From Erwinia sp. HDF1-3R (GTDB lineage: Bacteria > Pseudomonadota > Gammaproteobacteria > Enterobacterales > Enterobacteriaceae), in assembly GCF_039621855.1 (NCBI RefSeq), contig NZ_CP155071.1, positions 1,178,001-1,242,000 of the forward strand: a DNA stretch of 64,000 bases. The letters are read 5' to 3'. The stretch's first letter is position 1. Every line of letters starts with the position of its first letter. The notes beneath the pieces are model-generated. The model saw only the letters and a list, made by a program, of their open reading frames with translations. It was not told the DNA's origin and did not search any database. The position numbers and the translations under genes were made by a program. Shown here one piece after another: positions 1 to 8,326 of the stretch.

Positions 1-265
1 TCACGTGCCCGCACATCTCCATTTCATGATTGGGAACCCAGAAATGCAGCGAAAAATCATAATCGCTGCCCGCCGGTGCCGCTTTAACAAAACCGCTTTC
101 ATGACCGGTTTGGCGAGCGACAGCCTGCATATCCTCGTCGCTCATCGCGCTGGCATTTAAGACGACTGGTGCCGGGTTTCCCCCATGAGGTCCGGCAGCA
201 AACACATCGACCGTAACGACCTTTCCGGCGGGCAACGCAGCCAGCGACTGTTTTAAACTCATCAT
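1..265 (-). CDS. PhzF/YddE-family protein, N-terminal part (cut by window edge)
   Basis: The gene starts at the ATG at 265 (a second ATG follows in frame) and runs off the left edge, leaving 88 visible residues. The stretch VVTVDVFAAGPHGGNPAPV near residue 20 is the first strand and Asn-Pro turn typical of PhzF-fold isomerases. TGHESGF near residue 50 holds the Glu expected to be catalytic, and WVPNHEMEMCGH at the edge is the family's second hallmark. Family members are cytoplasmic isomerase/epimerase-fold enzymes, mostly of unknown substrate. The neighbour upstream is a dehydrogenase relic, so nothing in context defines a pathway. The family call is fairly safe; the reaction is unknown. Confidence 0.8.
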   Translation of the reverse strand, partial: MMSLKQSLAALPAGKVVTVDVFAAGPHGGNPAPVVLNASAMSDEDMQAVARQTGHESGFVKAAPAGSDYDFSLHFWVPNHEMEMCGHV

Positions 266-365
266 TCAGTTTTCCCCTGTTAAAGTCAGTTCTTATGGCC
301 GGGCTGGCTCTCTTCTGGCTGACAGAAAAAGCAACGCGCCGCGCGGGCGGTGTTTAGCCTGGCGC

Positions 366-481
366 TTACGGGGCGCGCCCGCCATCAACAGGTAGTGTAA
401 TGCCCGTAATATGTTTTGCCTGGGCTGAGAGCAAATAGGTGACCGCCTGCGCCACATCTGCCGATCGGCAAAATTGGCGAG
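366..481 (-). pseudogene. Short-chain dehydrogenase C-terminal relic
   Basis: About 36 codons read on the - strand ending in TAA at 366-368. They include DVAQAVTYLLSAQAKHITG followed by ITLPVDGGRAP, the conserved C-terminal end of SDR-family (FabG-like) oxidoreductases. No Rossmann glycine motif, YxxxK site or start is present upstream, so only the tail survives. It lies 100 bp upstream of the PhzF-family gene on the same strand. This indicates a deletion next to the T6SS cluster. Confidence 0.65.
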
Positions 482-1142
482 GACGTGAACAGGTTAGAGA
501 CCTGGGATAGCCTTGCAATAATTCAACATTTTTCCGTCCCGATGTACAGATACTCGTTGAGCCGCAGCAGCCTAAAAAACCGTATCTTTGGGGTTGGAAT
601 CAACGGGTACAGTAATTAAGTGAATAACAAAAATTTTACTTTGAAGACTCTTATGAACATTCCTCTTGCCCGGTAGTGAGCGGATCAAGATTTTTTAATA
701 AAAATTAAAATCAGATTATTCATGCAGGCGATGATTTTTTGTACGGATTTTAACATTAAGTTAAATTGATCATTTACCGTACATCCTTATTCCATAAGGA
801 TTAAAGGGCTTATGCTAGGAAAATTCTTATAAATCAAACAGATGATCTTTGCTTGCTAAACGCAGTGTGTGTAATATTTTGTTACATATTTTCATTTCCA
901 CTGCCCTGGTTAACATTCTTACACTCGCGTCTATAGGTTGTTATCCGAAATTATTATTTTCAGATAAATACCCAAAATACAGTGTCAGCCTGCTGGTGAA
1001 TGGATTGTGCTTGCTTTTAACTCCAGGGTTTTGATTCACGTCGGATGACGTGATCGTGGAGGGTATTCTGGCCGGGTAAGTCTTTCTTATTATTTCTCAC
1101 TGGCATTGACCGTTTCTATAACTCCATAGAACAGGGATAGTC
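482..1142. promoter_or_regulatory. AT-rich upstream region of the T6SS cluster
   Basis: This stretch holds no gene I can support. It is markedly AT-rich, especially 610-960, compared with the flanking coding DNA. It lies directly before tssB, so it should contain the T6SS promoter. A 61-codon reading frame from a TTG at 849 has no clear ribosome binding site and no recognisable similarity. The last 100 bases before tssB are the best place for the promoter and leader, but I do not see a convincing -35/-10 pair. Confidence 0.4.
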
Positions 1143-1658
1143 ATGTCTAACTCCTATCAGTCCGAGATCCCCAAAGCCCGCGTTAATATCCAGTTAAGCC
1201 TGCACACGGGCGGCGCTCAGAAAAAAGTCGAATTGCCCCTCAAGCTTATGGTGGTGGGGGATTACAGCAATGGTGCCGAGCAGCGCCCGGTGTCTGAGCG
1301 TGAGACTGTCAGCATCAATAAAAATAACTTCGATAACGTGTTATCTGAATACTCTCCCTCAGTAAACCTTTCCGTAAAAAACACCCTGGCGGGTGACGGC
1401 AGTGAAGAAAACGTCAGCCTTTCCTTCAGTGAAATGAAAGACTTCGAACCTGAGCAGATTGCCCGTCAAATCCCCCAGCTCAAGGCCATGCTCGCCATGC
1501 GTAATCTGCTGCGCGACCTGAAGGCTAACCTGCTGGACAACGCGACATTCCGCAAAGAGCTGGAAAAAATTCTGCTCGATCCGATGCTCAGCGCTGAACT
1601 CAGAGCCGAGCTGTCTGCTCTGGCACCGAAACAGCCATATGGGGCAGAAGCAGCGTGA
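1143..1658 (+). CDS. tssB: T6SS contractile sheath small subunit TssB (VipA)
   Basis: TssB forms the contractile tail sheath together with TssC in the cytoplasm. The 171 residues match the family in length and content: the N-terminal IPKARVNIQLSLHTGGAQKK, then LPLKLMVVGDYS, then NVSLSFSEMKDFEPEQIARQ, and a C-terminal helix with LRDLKANLLDNATFRKELE. The ATG at 1143 follows AACAGGGATAGTC. The odd point is downstream: its partner tssC, always next in these clusters, is missing, and the tail of a tssL gene begins 20 bases before the tssB stop. A deletion has therefore joined the 3' end of tssB to tssL. The final residues PYGAEAA may already be junction sequence. Confidence 0.93.
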   Translation: MSNSYQSEIPKARVNIQLSLHTGGAQKKVELPLKLMVVGDYSNGAEQRPVSERETVSINKNNFDNVLSEYSPSVNLSVKNTLAGDGSEENVSLSFSEMKDFEPEQIARQIPQLKAMLAMRNLLRDLKANLLDNATFRKELEKILLDPMLSAELRAELSALAPKQPYGAEAA

Positions 1659-1869
1659 AGAAACACTGGCTTCCCTGAATGATCGCGTTCCGCCGCTGGA
1701 GCCCGGCGTGTCCCTGTTAGTCCATAAGACCGGGAAACGCCGTTACAACCTCCTGCGTTCTGTGTGGTTCTGGATAATCATCGCCGTGCTGCTGACGGCC
1801 TCTGTCTGGGTCGGCGGCCATCTGTGGCTACAGGTTCTGCTTCATCAGCAACTGCCGGAGCTGCACTGA
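1639..1869 (+). pseudogene. tssL: TssL (DotU) C-terminal fragment
   Basis: The frame encodes a basic stretch (PGVSLLVHKTGKRRYNLL) followed by one transmembrane helix (SVWFWIIIAVLLTASVWVGG) and a short tail. This is how TssL proteins end: a cytoplasmic DotU domain, then a single helix near the C-terminus. The ~200-residue cytoplasmic hook domain that binds TssK and TssM is absent. The ATG at 1639 lies inside the tssB coding sequence and is probably fortuitous. The stop overlaps the next start (TGATG at 1867-1871), the normal coupling of an intact operon. So the 3' side is native, and the deletion lies between tssB and here, removing tssC, tssK and most of tssL. Confidence 0.7.
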
Positions 1870-2915
1870 TGCGAATACCTGTACTGTTACGGGCGTTATA
1901 TCCGGTGCTGATTTGTCTGGCTGCAATGCTCTGGCTGATTTGGGGATTCCTGAATGGTGTCGGACTGCTAAAAGGCAGCCTGACAGTTGCTGCCTGCATT
2001 GCGGCGCTGGTGATTACGTGCAGGCGCTATGGGCGGCTGGGCTCTATGAAAGCGCAGGAAGAAAGCGGATTTTATCCTCCGGAGGGGTTTACCGGTCCGG
2101 TTTTGTTGGTCTGTGGTGACCTCAGTGACAACCTGTTTTCTGCCGGACCCTGTCGCACCACCGCGCAGGGCTGCTATCTGCAGGTAGGTATACCGGAGAG
2201 TCTGAGCGCTTTTGCTGACAGATTACTGGTTCGTCAACCGCGCATGGCTGGGCAACTGGTTGTCATGTACCGGGTTATGCCTGATTTACATGATGATAAA
2301 GGGTTACTGTGCGCCTCCCTGAAAGCTCTGCGTCAACAGGTGAAACAGCTGAAGAACCTTTCCGGCCATACGCCACCGGTGGTGCTGACGGGGGAGTTTT
2401 CAGGCCCGGAAACGCCATGGATTGTGCTCAGGGAAAAAATTTCTCTGGTCTGCCTGGTGGATGAGCCTGCCCTGACACTGGATGAATGGCAACGGCTACC
2501 GGAGAGCGTGACCCGTTTGCCGTATCTGACTCAGATGGTAAGCCTGCTAAAGCAGGTGGTTTTGGATGAGCTGTCGAAACCAGACCGGCTCTGCCCGCCA
2601 GTAGTACCGCTAGCAGTGGTGCTACGCAGTGGCGCAATCAGAACCCTCTCTGGCTCCATGTGGCCGCAGTGGCTTTTCCGTCATTCAGCATTGCTGCCAC
2701 CGCCGCAGGTCATCTCTTATCCCGCGTTGTGGCACTTTGCCGATCCGGTACTGCCGCTGCTGGCACCTTTTGCCATGCCGTTGCAGGGAGGCCAAACCGG
2801 GCGCCGGGTGGTCATTGCCCTGTTTCTTTGTACGCTGGCAGCAACAGGCTTGTCCGTCATGCACAACGCGTCATCGCAGGATGATGGCGTGCACGACCAT
2901 GAAATGGAGAAATAA
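1869..2915 (+). pseudogene. T6SS OmpA/TagL-like membrane protein lacking its OmpA domain
   Basis: The 348-residue product starts with two hydrophobic segments (YPVLICLAAMLWLIWGF near residue 15, then SLTVAACIAALVITC). It continues with a cytoplasmic region of about 230 residues and a third helix (RRVVIALFLCTLAATGLSV) near residue 320. In enterobacterial T6SS clusters the protein at this position continues into a periplasmic peptidoglycan-binding OmpA domain that anchors the membrane complex. Here it stops about 17 residues after the third helix, with the tail DDGVHDHEMEK, four bases before hcp. I infer a second internal deletion removing the OmpA domain. The remainder is open and may still be translated, coupled to the tssL fragment by TGATG. 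Confidence 0.6.
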
Positions 2916-2918
2916 CAC

Positions 2919-3410
2919 ATGGCTATTCCTGTTTATCTTTGGCTGAAAGACGACGGCGGTGCGGACATTAAAGGTTCCGTCGATGTGAAAGATCGTGAAG
3001 GCAGCATCGAAGTGATTGCACAGGATCACTGCCTGTACATCCCGACCGACAATAACACCGGCAAGCTGACCGGGACCCGTATTCACACCCCGTTTCTGTT
3101 CACTAAGGAAATCGACTCCTCCAGCCCGTACCTGTACAAGGCGGTGACCACCGGTCAGACCCTGAAGTCTGCCGAATTCAAGTGGTACAAGATCAACGAT
3201 GCGGGCCAGGAAGTGGAGTATTTCAATACCAAACTGGAAAACGTCAAGCTGGTGAAAGTCGCGCCGAAAATGCACGACGTCAAGGATCCCTCCTTCGAGA
3301 AGCATAATCACCTCGAAGCCATCGAACTGCGTTACGAAAAAATCACCTGGACCTACAAAGACGGCAACATCATTCATTCCGATTCGTGGAACGAACGCGC
3401 CACCGCCTGA
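2919..3410 (+). CDS. hcp: T6SS inner tube protein Hcp
   Basis: Hcp hexamers stack to form the tube propelled by the sheath and also chaperone small effectors. The 163 residues fit the family: MAIPVYLWLKDDGG at the start, the loop GKLTGTRIHTPF, KEIDSSSPYLYKAVTTGQ, and the C-terminal LEAIELRYEKITWTYKDG. The gene looks undamaged, unlike its left neighbour, and has normal codon use. It lies between the truncated OmpA-like gene and clpV, from which it is separated by a repeat element. A second, diverged hcp lies at the right edge of the window. Confidence 0.95.
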   Translation: MAIPVYLWLKDDGGADIKGSVDVKDREGSIEVIAQDHCLYIPTDNNTGKLTGTRIHTPFLFTKEIDSSSPYLYKAVTTGQTLKSAEFKWYKINDAGQEVEYFNTKLENVKLVKVAPKMHDVKDPSFEKHNHLEAIELRYEKITWTYKDGNIIHSDSWNERATA

Positions 3411-3423
3411 TTACGCGTCATAT

Positions 3424-3522
3424 TTCGCGCCACAGGTGCGTTGGCTGCATTCATTCGCCCCGGTCACATAGTTATCTATGCTCCCGGGGACTCATGACCT
3501 TGCCGCCTTCCTGTGACGCGAA
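3424..3522. repeat. Palindromic intergenic repeat between hcp and clpV
   Basis: A 99-bp element with inverted ends: TTCGCGCCACAGG at 3424-3436 and CCTGTGACGCGAA at 3510-3522, 12 of 13 positions complementary. Inside is a hairpin, CCCCGG...CCGGGG with nested CATAG/CTATG. It resembles the non-coding palindromic repeats scattered in enterobacterial genomes (ERIC/IRU type), but I cannot assign it to a named family. In mRNA it would fold into one long stem between hcp and clpV and could set off hcp expression from that of the genes downstream. Confidence 0.6.
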
Positions 3523-3740
3523 CTATTTAGCGTAATCGCTTAGTGCGTCATATATCGCGTAATCCTCGTTCTTAAGCGGAGGGGGTGACCTTTCCGCTGT
3601 TCTTTGCTGAACCTCTGCCCGGGCGGGCGTTGAGCAAAGAAACCCACAAACTGCCAGCCCGACCGCGTGCGCTTTGGTCCCCTTCACGGGAAACAGCGAT
3701 GGGCGGTAGCGTGTCCAGGAACCGACAAAGAGAGAACTTC

Positions 3741-5792
3741 ATGGAAAATCCAGCCATCCTGCTGCGACGTCTGAACCCTTACTGTGCCCGTGCGATGGAA
3801 GGCGCGGCTTCGCTTTGCCAGACCCGAGCGCACGCGGAAATCCAGCCAGAGCACTGGCTGCTGAAACTGCTGGAGCAGGGCGAAGGTGACCTGACGGTGC
3901 TGGCGCGTCGCTACGAGTGGGATATGGATGCGCTGTGGCAGGATTTGCTCGGCTGGCTGGATAATCAACCGCGCTCGGTACGCAGACGCCCGCAGTTATC
4001 CGCTGATATCCAGAAACTGATGCAGGAAGCCTGGATGCTGGCCTCGCTTGCCGGAGAGAAGAGTATCCGCAGTGTTCACCTGCTGATGGCGCTGACGGAA
4101 AACCAGAAACTTGCCCACTGTGATGGTCTGTGGCCACTGCTGACGCTCGGGATGAGCCAGCTCTCCCGGCTGCTGCCGCTGCTTGATGCGCAGTCTGATG
4201 AGCGTCCGGATTTGCAACTGGAAGCCGAACTGACCCAGGATCACGGCAGCGAGGTGGAATTTGTCGGCCGTCCTGCCGGGGCAGAGCTGAAAGAAGGGGA
4301 ACTCAACCCGGCCCTGCAAAATGCGCTGGATAAATTCACCCTCGACGTCACGCTCTCCCGCCGTTACCTGACCGGTCGTCAGCTGCCTGACAAAGCGATC
4401 GACCTGCTCGATACCGCGGCGGCACGCGTACGTATGAGCCTGGATACCTTACCGGAAGCGATGGTTCATCTGAAAGCGCAGCTAACGGCGCTGGAGCTGG
4501 AAGAGAAGGCGCTACTGGAGGATATGTCGGTCGGTGGCAATACACACAGTGACCGTCTGGCCGTCATCGAACAGCAGCGCCAGGAGAGAACCGATGCCCT
4601 GGAGCAGCTTGAAACCCGCTTCACGGAGGAAAAAGGCCTCAGTGAACGGCTGATGGCCTGCCGTCAGTCTGTCCGTTCAGAGAAGGGGAATCAGGCCGAC
4701 ATCCATAATCTGCAGGCGCAGCTGGATACCCTCCAGCAGGATAATGTGCTGATTCAGCTGGATGTGGACACCCGCACCGTGGCCAACGTGATTGCTGACT
4801 GGACCGGGGTGCCGCTCTCCTCACTTATGAAGGACGAACAGACCGAACTGCTGAACCTGGAAAGGGAAATTGGCAAGCGCGTCGTGGGCCAGGACGTTGC
4901 GCTCAACGCCATCGCCCAGCGTCTGCGTGCCGCCAAAACCGGACTCACGTCCGAGAGCGGCCCGCAGGGCGTGTTCCTGCTGGTTGGCCCGAGCGGCACC
5001 GGGAAAACACAAACCGCACTCACCCTGGCCGATGTGCTGTACGGCGGTGAAAAATCCCTTATCACCATCAATCTGTCGGAGTACCAGGAGCCGCATACCG
5101 TTTCCCAGCTGAAGGGCTCACCGCCGGGCTACGTCGGTTACGGCCAGGGCGGCATCCTGACCGAAGCGGTGCGCAAGCGTCCGTACAGCGTGGTGCTGCT
5201 CGATGAAGTCGAAAAAGCGCACCGCGACGTGATGAACCTGTTTTACCAGGTGTTCGACCGCGGCTTTATGCGTGACGGCGAAGGACGCGAAATCGACTTC
5301 CGTAACACTGTTATTCTGATGACCTCCAACCTTGGCAGCGATCATCTGATGCAACTGCTGGATGAACAGCCGGAAGCCACTGAAGGCGACCTGCACGAAC
5401 TGCTGCGCCCCATTCTGCGCGACCACTTCCAGCCAGCACTGCTGGCCCGTTTCCAGACCGTGATTTACTGCCCGCTGAATGAGACCGCGATGCGCACCAT
5501 CGTGGAGATGAAAGTTGACCAGGTGAGTCAACGCCTGCACCGGCATTATGGTCTGAAAACGGAAATCGATGAGAGTCTGTATGACGCCCTGACCGCCGCC
5601 TGCCTGCTGCCGGACACCGGCGCGCGTAACGTTGACAGCCTGCTCAATCAACAAATCCTGCCGGTACTGAGCCAGCAGCTGCTGACGCACATGGCGGCAA
5701 AACAGAAACCGCAGACACTCACCCTGGGGTGGGATGAAGACGACGGGATTGAACTTGTATTCGGTCATGATGAAGCGACTCACAAGCAATAA
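3741..5792 (+). CDS. tssH: T6SS sheath-recycling ATPase TssH (ClpV), internally deleted
   Basis: ClpV disassembles contracted sheaths. The chosen start, ATG at 3741 after AAAGAGAGAAC, gives ENPAILLRRLNPYCARAMEG, the normal Clp N domain. The family is about 870-900 residues; this one has 683. After residue ~204, DKFTLDVT joins directly to LSRRYLTGRQLPDKAIDLLD, which normally ends the first AAA+ module. So the whole first ATPase core, including its Walker A and B motifs, is missing in frame. The coiled middle domain and the second AAA+ domain (GPSGTGKT; VVLLDEVEKAH) are intact. A GTCACG stretch at the junction suggests deletion between short repeats. The protein is probably inactive as a ClpV. 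Confidence 0.88.
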   Translation: MENPAILLRRLNPYCARAMEGAASLCQTRAHAEIQPEHWLLKLLEQGEGDLTVLARRYEWDMDALWQDLLGWLDNQPRSVRRRPQLSADIQKLMQEAWMLASLAGEKSIRSVHLLMALTENQKLAHCDGLWPLLTLGMSQLSRLLPLLDAQSDERPDLQLEAELTQDHGSEVEFVGRPAGAELKEGELNPALQNALDKFTLDVTLSRRYLTGRQLPDKAIDLLDTAAARVRMSLDTLPEAMVHLKAQLTALELEEKALLEDMSVGGNTHSDRLAVIEQQRQERTDALEQLETRFTEEKGLSERLMACRQSVRSEKGNQADIHNLQAQLDTLQQDNVLIQLDVDTRTVANVIADWTGVPLSSLMKDEQTELLNLEREIGKRVVGQDVALNAIAQRLRAAKTGLTSESGPQGVFLLVGPSGTGKTQTALTLADVLYGGEKSLITINLSEYQEPHTVSQLKGSPPGYVGYGQGGILTEAVRKRPYSVVLLDEVEKAHRDVMNLFYQVFDRGFMRDGEGREIDFRNTVILMTSNLGSDHLMQLLDEQPEATEGDLHELLRPILRDHFQPALLARFQTVIYCPLNETAMRTIVEMKVDQVSQRLHRHYGLKTEIDESLYDALTAACLLPDTGARNVDSLLNQQILPVLSQQLLTHMAAKQKPQTLTLGWDEDDGIELVFGHDEATHKQ

Positions 5793-5828
5793 AATGCAGT
5801 TTTAATGAAAAATAAAAGGGAGATGAAA

Positions 5829-6647
5829 ATGATGTTCAGAAAATTAGCCTTATTGGTTGCAGTTGGTGTGTTCTCCAATGCGGCAAATGCCGGGTTGTTT
5901 GATTCCAATGATTTTAAATGTGGAAGAGTTGATGCAGTTAAAGCGCTTTCTGATTACATCAGGAATGATGCATCAGGTTTGCTTCAGAGTGATTTTTTGA
6001 CCAAAAATAAATATGGATATGACAAGCCTGTTTCAACATATCAGAGCGCGCTTAACAGCATCGTCTTAAATATTACAAATGTGTCGACGGATGGGAGTCG
6101 GAGCTATGGTCTGAATTGTAGAGCGACCATATCACTGAAAATTCCTCAGGAAACACTGGATGTAGTAAGTAACGCCCCTGGTTATTTACGTTCTGTCACG
6201 GGCGCGTATGGGAAAATCAACAATGGTAGCGTGGTCTGGAACGATGTTAGCTATAACGCGAAGCTTGCAGACAATAACAAAGACATCATTTTCAGCAATT
6301 TCAGCAGAAGTGATATTTCCGACGTGATGTTCAATGTCAGCGTATTAGCTGAAAATAAAGAGCGAATCGTCAAGGCCCTCTCTCAGAGTTCCCTGGGCCA
6401 GGCACAATCAAATTATAAAAACGCGGACAGAGAATTGAATGCACTATGGAAAGAACTCCCTGACTCAGCAAGAAATGCACTGAAAAATGAGCAGTTGACT
6501 TGGATTAATGACAAAGTAAAAAAATGCGGAAAGATTTCTGATGCATCTTCAGAAACGATGGATGTCAGCCAAAGAACGGGCATTTATCAATGTCAGGCTA
6601 AAATGACAAATGAACGCATTTCTTATTTGAGCGGAAATAATAACTAA
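5829..6647 (+). CDS. Secreted protein with C-terminal LprI-like domain
   Basis: The 272-residue product has a signal peptide (FRKLALLVAVGVFSNAANA, cleavage near residue 22). The C-terminal ~75 residues fit the lysozyme-inhibitor LprI/DUF1311 pattern: ADRELNALWKELPDSAR, then EQLTWINDKVKKCG, then YQCQAKMTNERI with paired cysteines. The middle ~150 residues are unknown. ATG at 5829 is chosen because GGGAG sits six bases upstream; earlier in-frame ATGs at 5805 and 5823 lack this. It lies between clpV and vgrG and is lower in GC than both, suggesting later acquisition. A periplasmic immunity or inhibitor role is a reasonable guess from domain and place, not shown. Confidence 0.7.
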   Translation: MMFRKLALLVAVGVFSNAANAGLFDSNDFKCGRVDAVKALSDYIRNDASGLLQSDFLTKNKYGYDKPVSTYQSALNSIVLNITNVSTDGSRSYGLNCRATISLKIPQETLDVVSNAPGYLRSVTGAYGKINNGSVVWNDVSYNAKLADNNKDIIFSNFSRSDISDVMFNVSVLAENKERIVKALSQSSLGQAQSNYKNADRELNALWKELPDSARNALKNEQLTWINDKVKKCGKISDASSETMDVSQRTGIYQCQAKMTNERISYLSGNNN

Positions 6648-6718
6648 GCTGCGTGAGAGGTGTATTTTTCAGTATTAAAAATATACCTCTGAGAAAAAGC
6701 GGGAGTGAGGGAGAGAGG

Positions 6719-8326
6719 ATGACTGATTCTGTAATTGCCCTGGCAAAGGACAAAATAGATGCGCTTTTGGGGATGTCCCGCTACAGGCTGGATGTTCATG
6801 CGTGTCCGCATTTTCTCGATGTTTTCAATTTTCGGGGTGAAGAAAAACTCAGTGAGCCCTGGCACTATACCGTCAGGGTGACCTGTACTGCGGGTGACAT
6901 TGCCAGTGACAGCGTGCTGCTTAAACCGGCGGCGTTTACATTCCAGATACCGTTGTATAACGGAATGCCCGCCACGCCAGTGCGCACTGTCTATGGCGTG
7001 GTCCACACCTTTCAGCGTCTTTCAACGTCGGCTGATGAGACCCACTACACGCTCAATATTGTGCCGCGTATTGCGCTGCTACAGCATACCAGGCGTAGCG
7101 AGATATATCTCAATCAGTCCGTAACGGAAGTGGTTGAGAAAATCCTGCGTTCACACGGGCTGGAAGGGCCCGATTTTGAATGGCGTCTGTCGCAGTCTTA
7201 CCCGGTGCGTGAGCTCATCACACAGTGGCGTGAAACCGATCTGGAGTTCATCCAGCGTCTCCTGGCCGAAGTGGGCATTTTTTGGCGCTTTGAAATGGAT
7301 GGCCGCCTGGAACAGGACGTGGTGATTTTTCAGGACAGCTCGGCACAGTATCAGTTTGGGGTGATTCTGCCGCTGATCCCGCCGTCGCACACCAGTGATA
7401 ACGGCCAGCTCAGCGTCTGGAATATCAAAACCCGTCAGCAGGTTGTCTCCGGGAGCGTGGCGACCCGGGATTACAACTACCGTCAGGCACTGACGCCGTT
7501 GGACAGCTCCGCGTCAGTCAGCAGCATCGAGGGCATCACGACGGGTGAGGTTTATCACTATGCAGAACCTTTCCTCAGTGAAGGTGACAGGGATACCCCG
7601 GAAAGCGGCGCGTATTACGCCCGGCTGCGTCATGAACGCATTCTGAATGCGCAGCAGGGGGTTGTCGGGAAAACAACCAGTCCGGTGCTGGCACCGGGTG
7701 AGGTGCTTGAACCGCAGGGTTCGCTTCCCGCCAACCTGAAAGACGGTATCGTCATCACAGGTGTGCAAAGCAGTGGTTCGCGTAAGCAAAGCTTTACGAT
7801 GACCTTTACCGGGATCCCCTACAGTGAAGCCGTGTGCTACCGCCCACCGTTACATAATCGCCCGGTGATTGCCGGTACGTTGCCTGCCCGTGTGGAAAGC
7901 ACCGAGAAAGGCGATATCTATGCCTGGTTGGACAGTCAGGGGCGTTACCGGGTGAAGCTTGATTTTGACCGCAATGGCCGTGAACAGGGCTATGCCTACC
8001 TCTGGCTACGGATGGCGAAACCCTACGCGGGTGATAAATACGGTTTCCATGCCCCCCTGCTTGACGGTACCGAAGTTTCGGTGATGTTTGATGCGGGTGA
8101 TCCTGACCGCCCGTATATCGCCTATGCCCAGCACGATTCTGAACACCCGGACCCCGTCACCAATGATAACCACACGCGTAACGTCCTGCGTACACCGGCA
8201 AACAACAAACTTCGCCTGGAAGATAAGCGTCAGGAAGAGCACATCAAGCTCGCAACTGAATACGGCAAGACTCAGCTGAATATCGGCCATCTTGTGGATG
8301 GCCAGCCAGCAGTTTTATCAGTTTGA
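6719..8326 (+). CDS. vgrG: T6SS spike protein VgrG, 3'-truncated copy 1
   Basis: VgrG trimers form the puncturing tip on the Hcp tube. The start at 6719 follows GAGAGAGG. The 535 residues hold the gp27/gp44-like base (LDVHACPHFLDVFNFRGEE, HSHG-type turn RSHGLEGPDFEWRL, RDYNYRQALTPLD) and the OB-fold start of the gp5 part (TLPARVESTEKGDIYAWLD, GYAYLWLRMAKPYAGD). At HLVDGQP, where VgrG normally enters the spike helix, the frame breaks into AVLSV and stops. The downstream DNA is the middle of a second vgrG in another frame. So this copy lost its spike by a deletion fused to vgrG copy 2, and a functional spike is unlikely. Confidence 0.9.
   Translation: MTDSVIALAKDKIDALLGMSRYRLDVHACPHFLDVFNFRGEEKLSEPWHYTVRVTCTAGDIASDSVLLKPAAFTFQIPLYNGMPATPVRTVYGVVHTFQRLSTSADETHYTLNIVPRIALLQHTRRSEIYLNQSVTEVVEKILRSHGLEGPDFEWRLSQSYPVRELITQWRETDLEFIQRLLAEVGIFWRFEMDGRLEQDVVIFQDSSAQYQFGVILPLIPPSHTSDNGQLSVWNIKTRQQVVSGSVATRDYNYRQALTPLDSSASVSSIEGITTGEVYHYAEPFLSEGDRDTPESGAYYARLRHERILNAQQGVVGKTTSPVLAPGEVLEPQGSLPANLKDGIVITGVQSSGSRKQSFTMTFTGIPYSEAVCYRPPLHNRPVIAGTLPARVESTEKGDIYAWLDSQGRYRVKLDFDRNGREQGYAYLWLRMAKPYAGDKYGFHAPLLDGTEVSVMFDAGDPDRPYIAYAQHDSEHPDPVTNDNHTRNVLRTPANNKLRLEDKRQEEHIKLATEYGKTQLNIGHLVDGQPAVLSV

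Noticed and set aside
849..1034. 61-codon frame before tssB
   Set aside because: TTG start without a ribosome binding site, AT-rich control region, no recognisable family.
3585..3740. Upstream extension of the clpV frame
   Set aside because: The residues before the ATG at 3741 do not fit the Clp N domain, which starts exactly there after a ribosome binding site.
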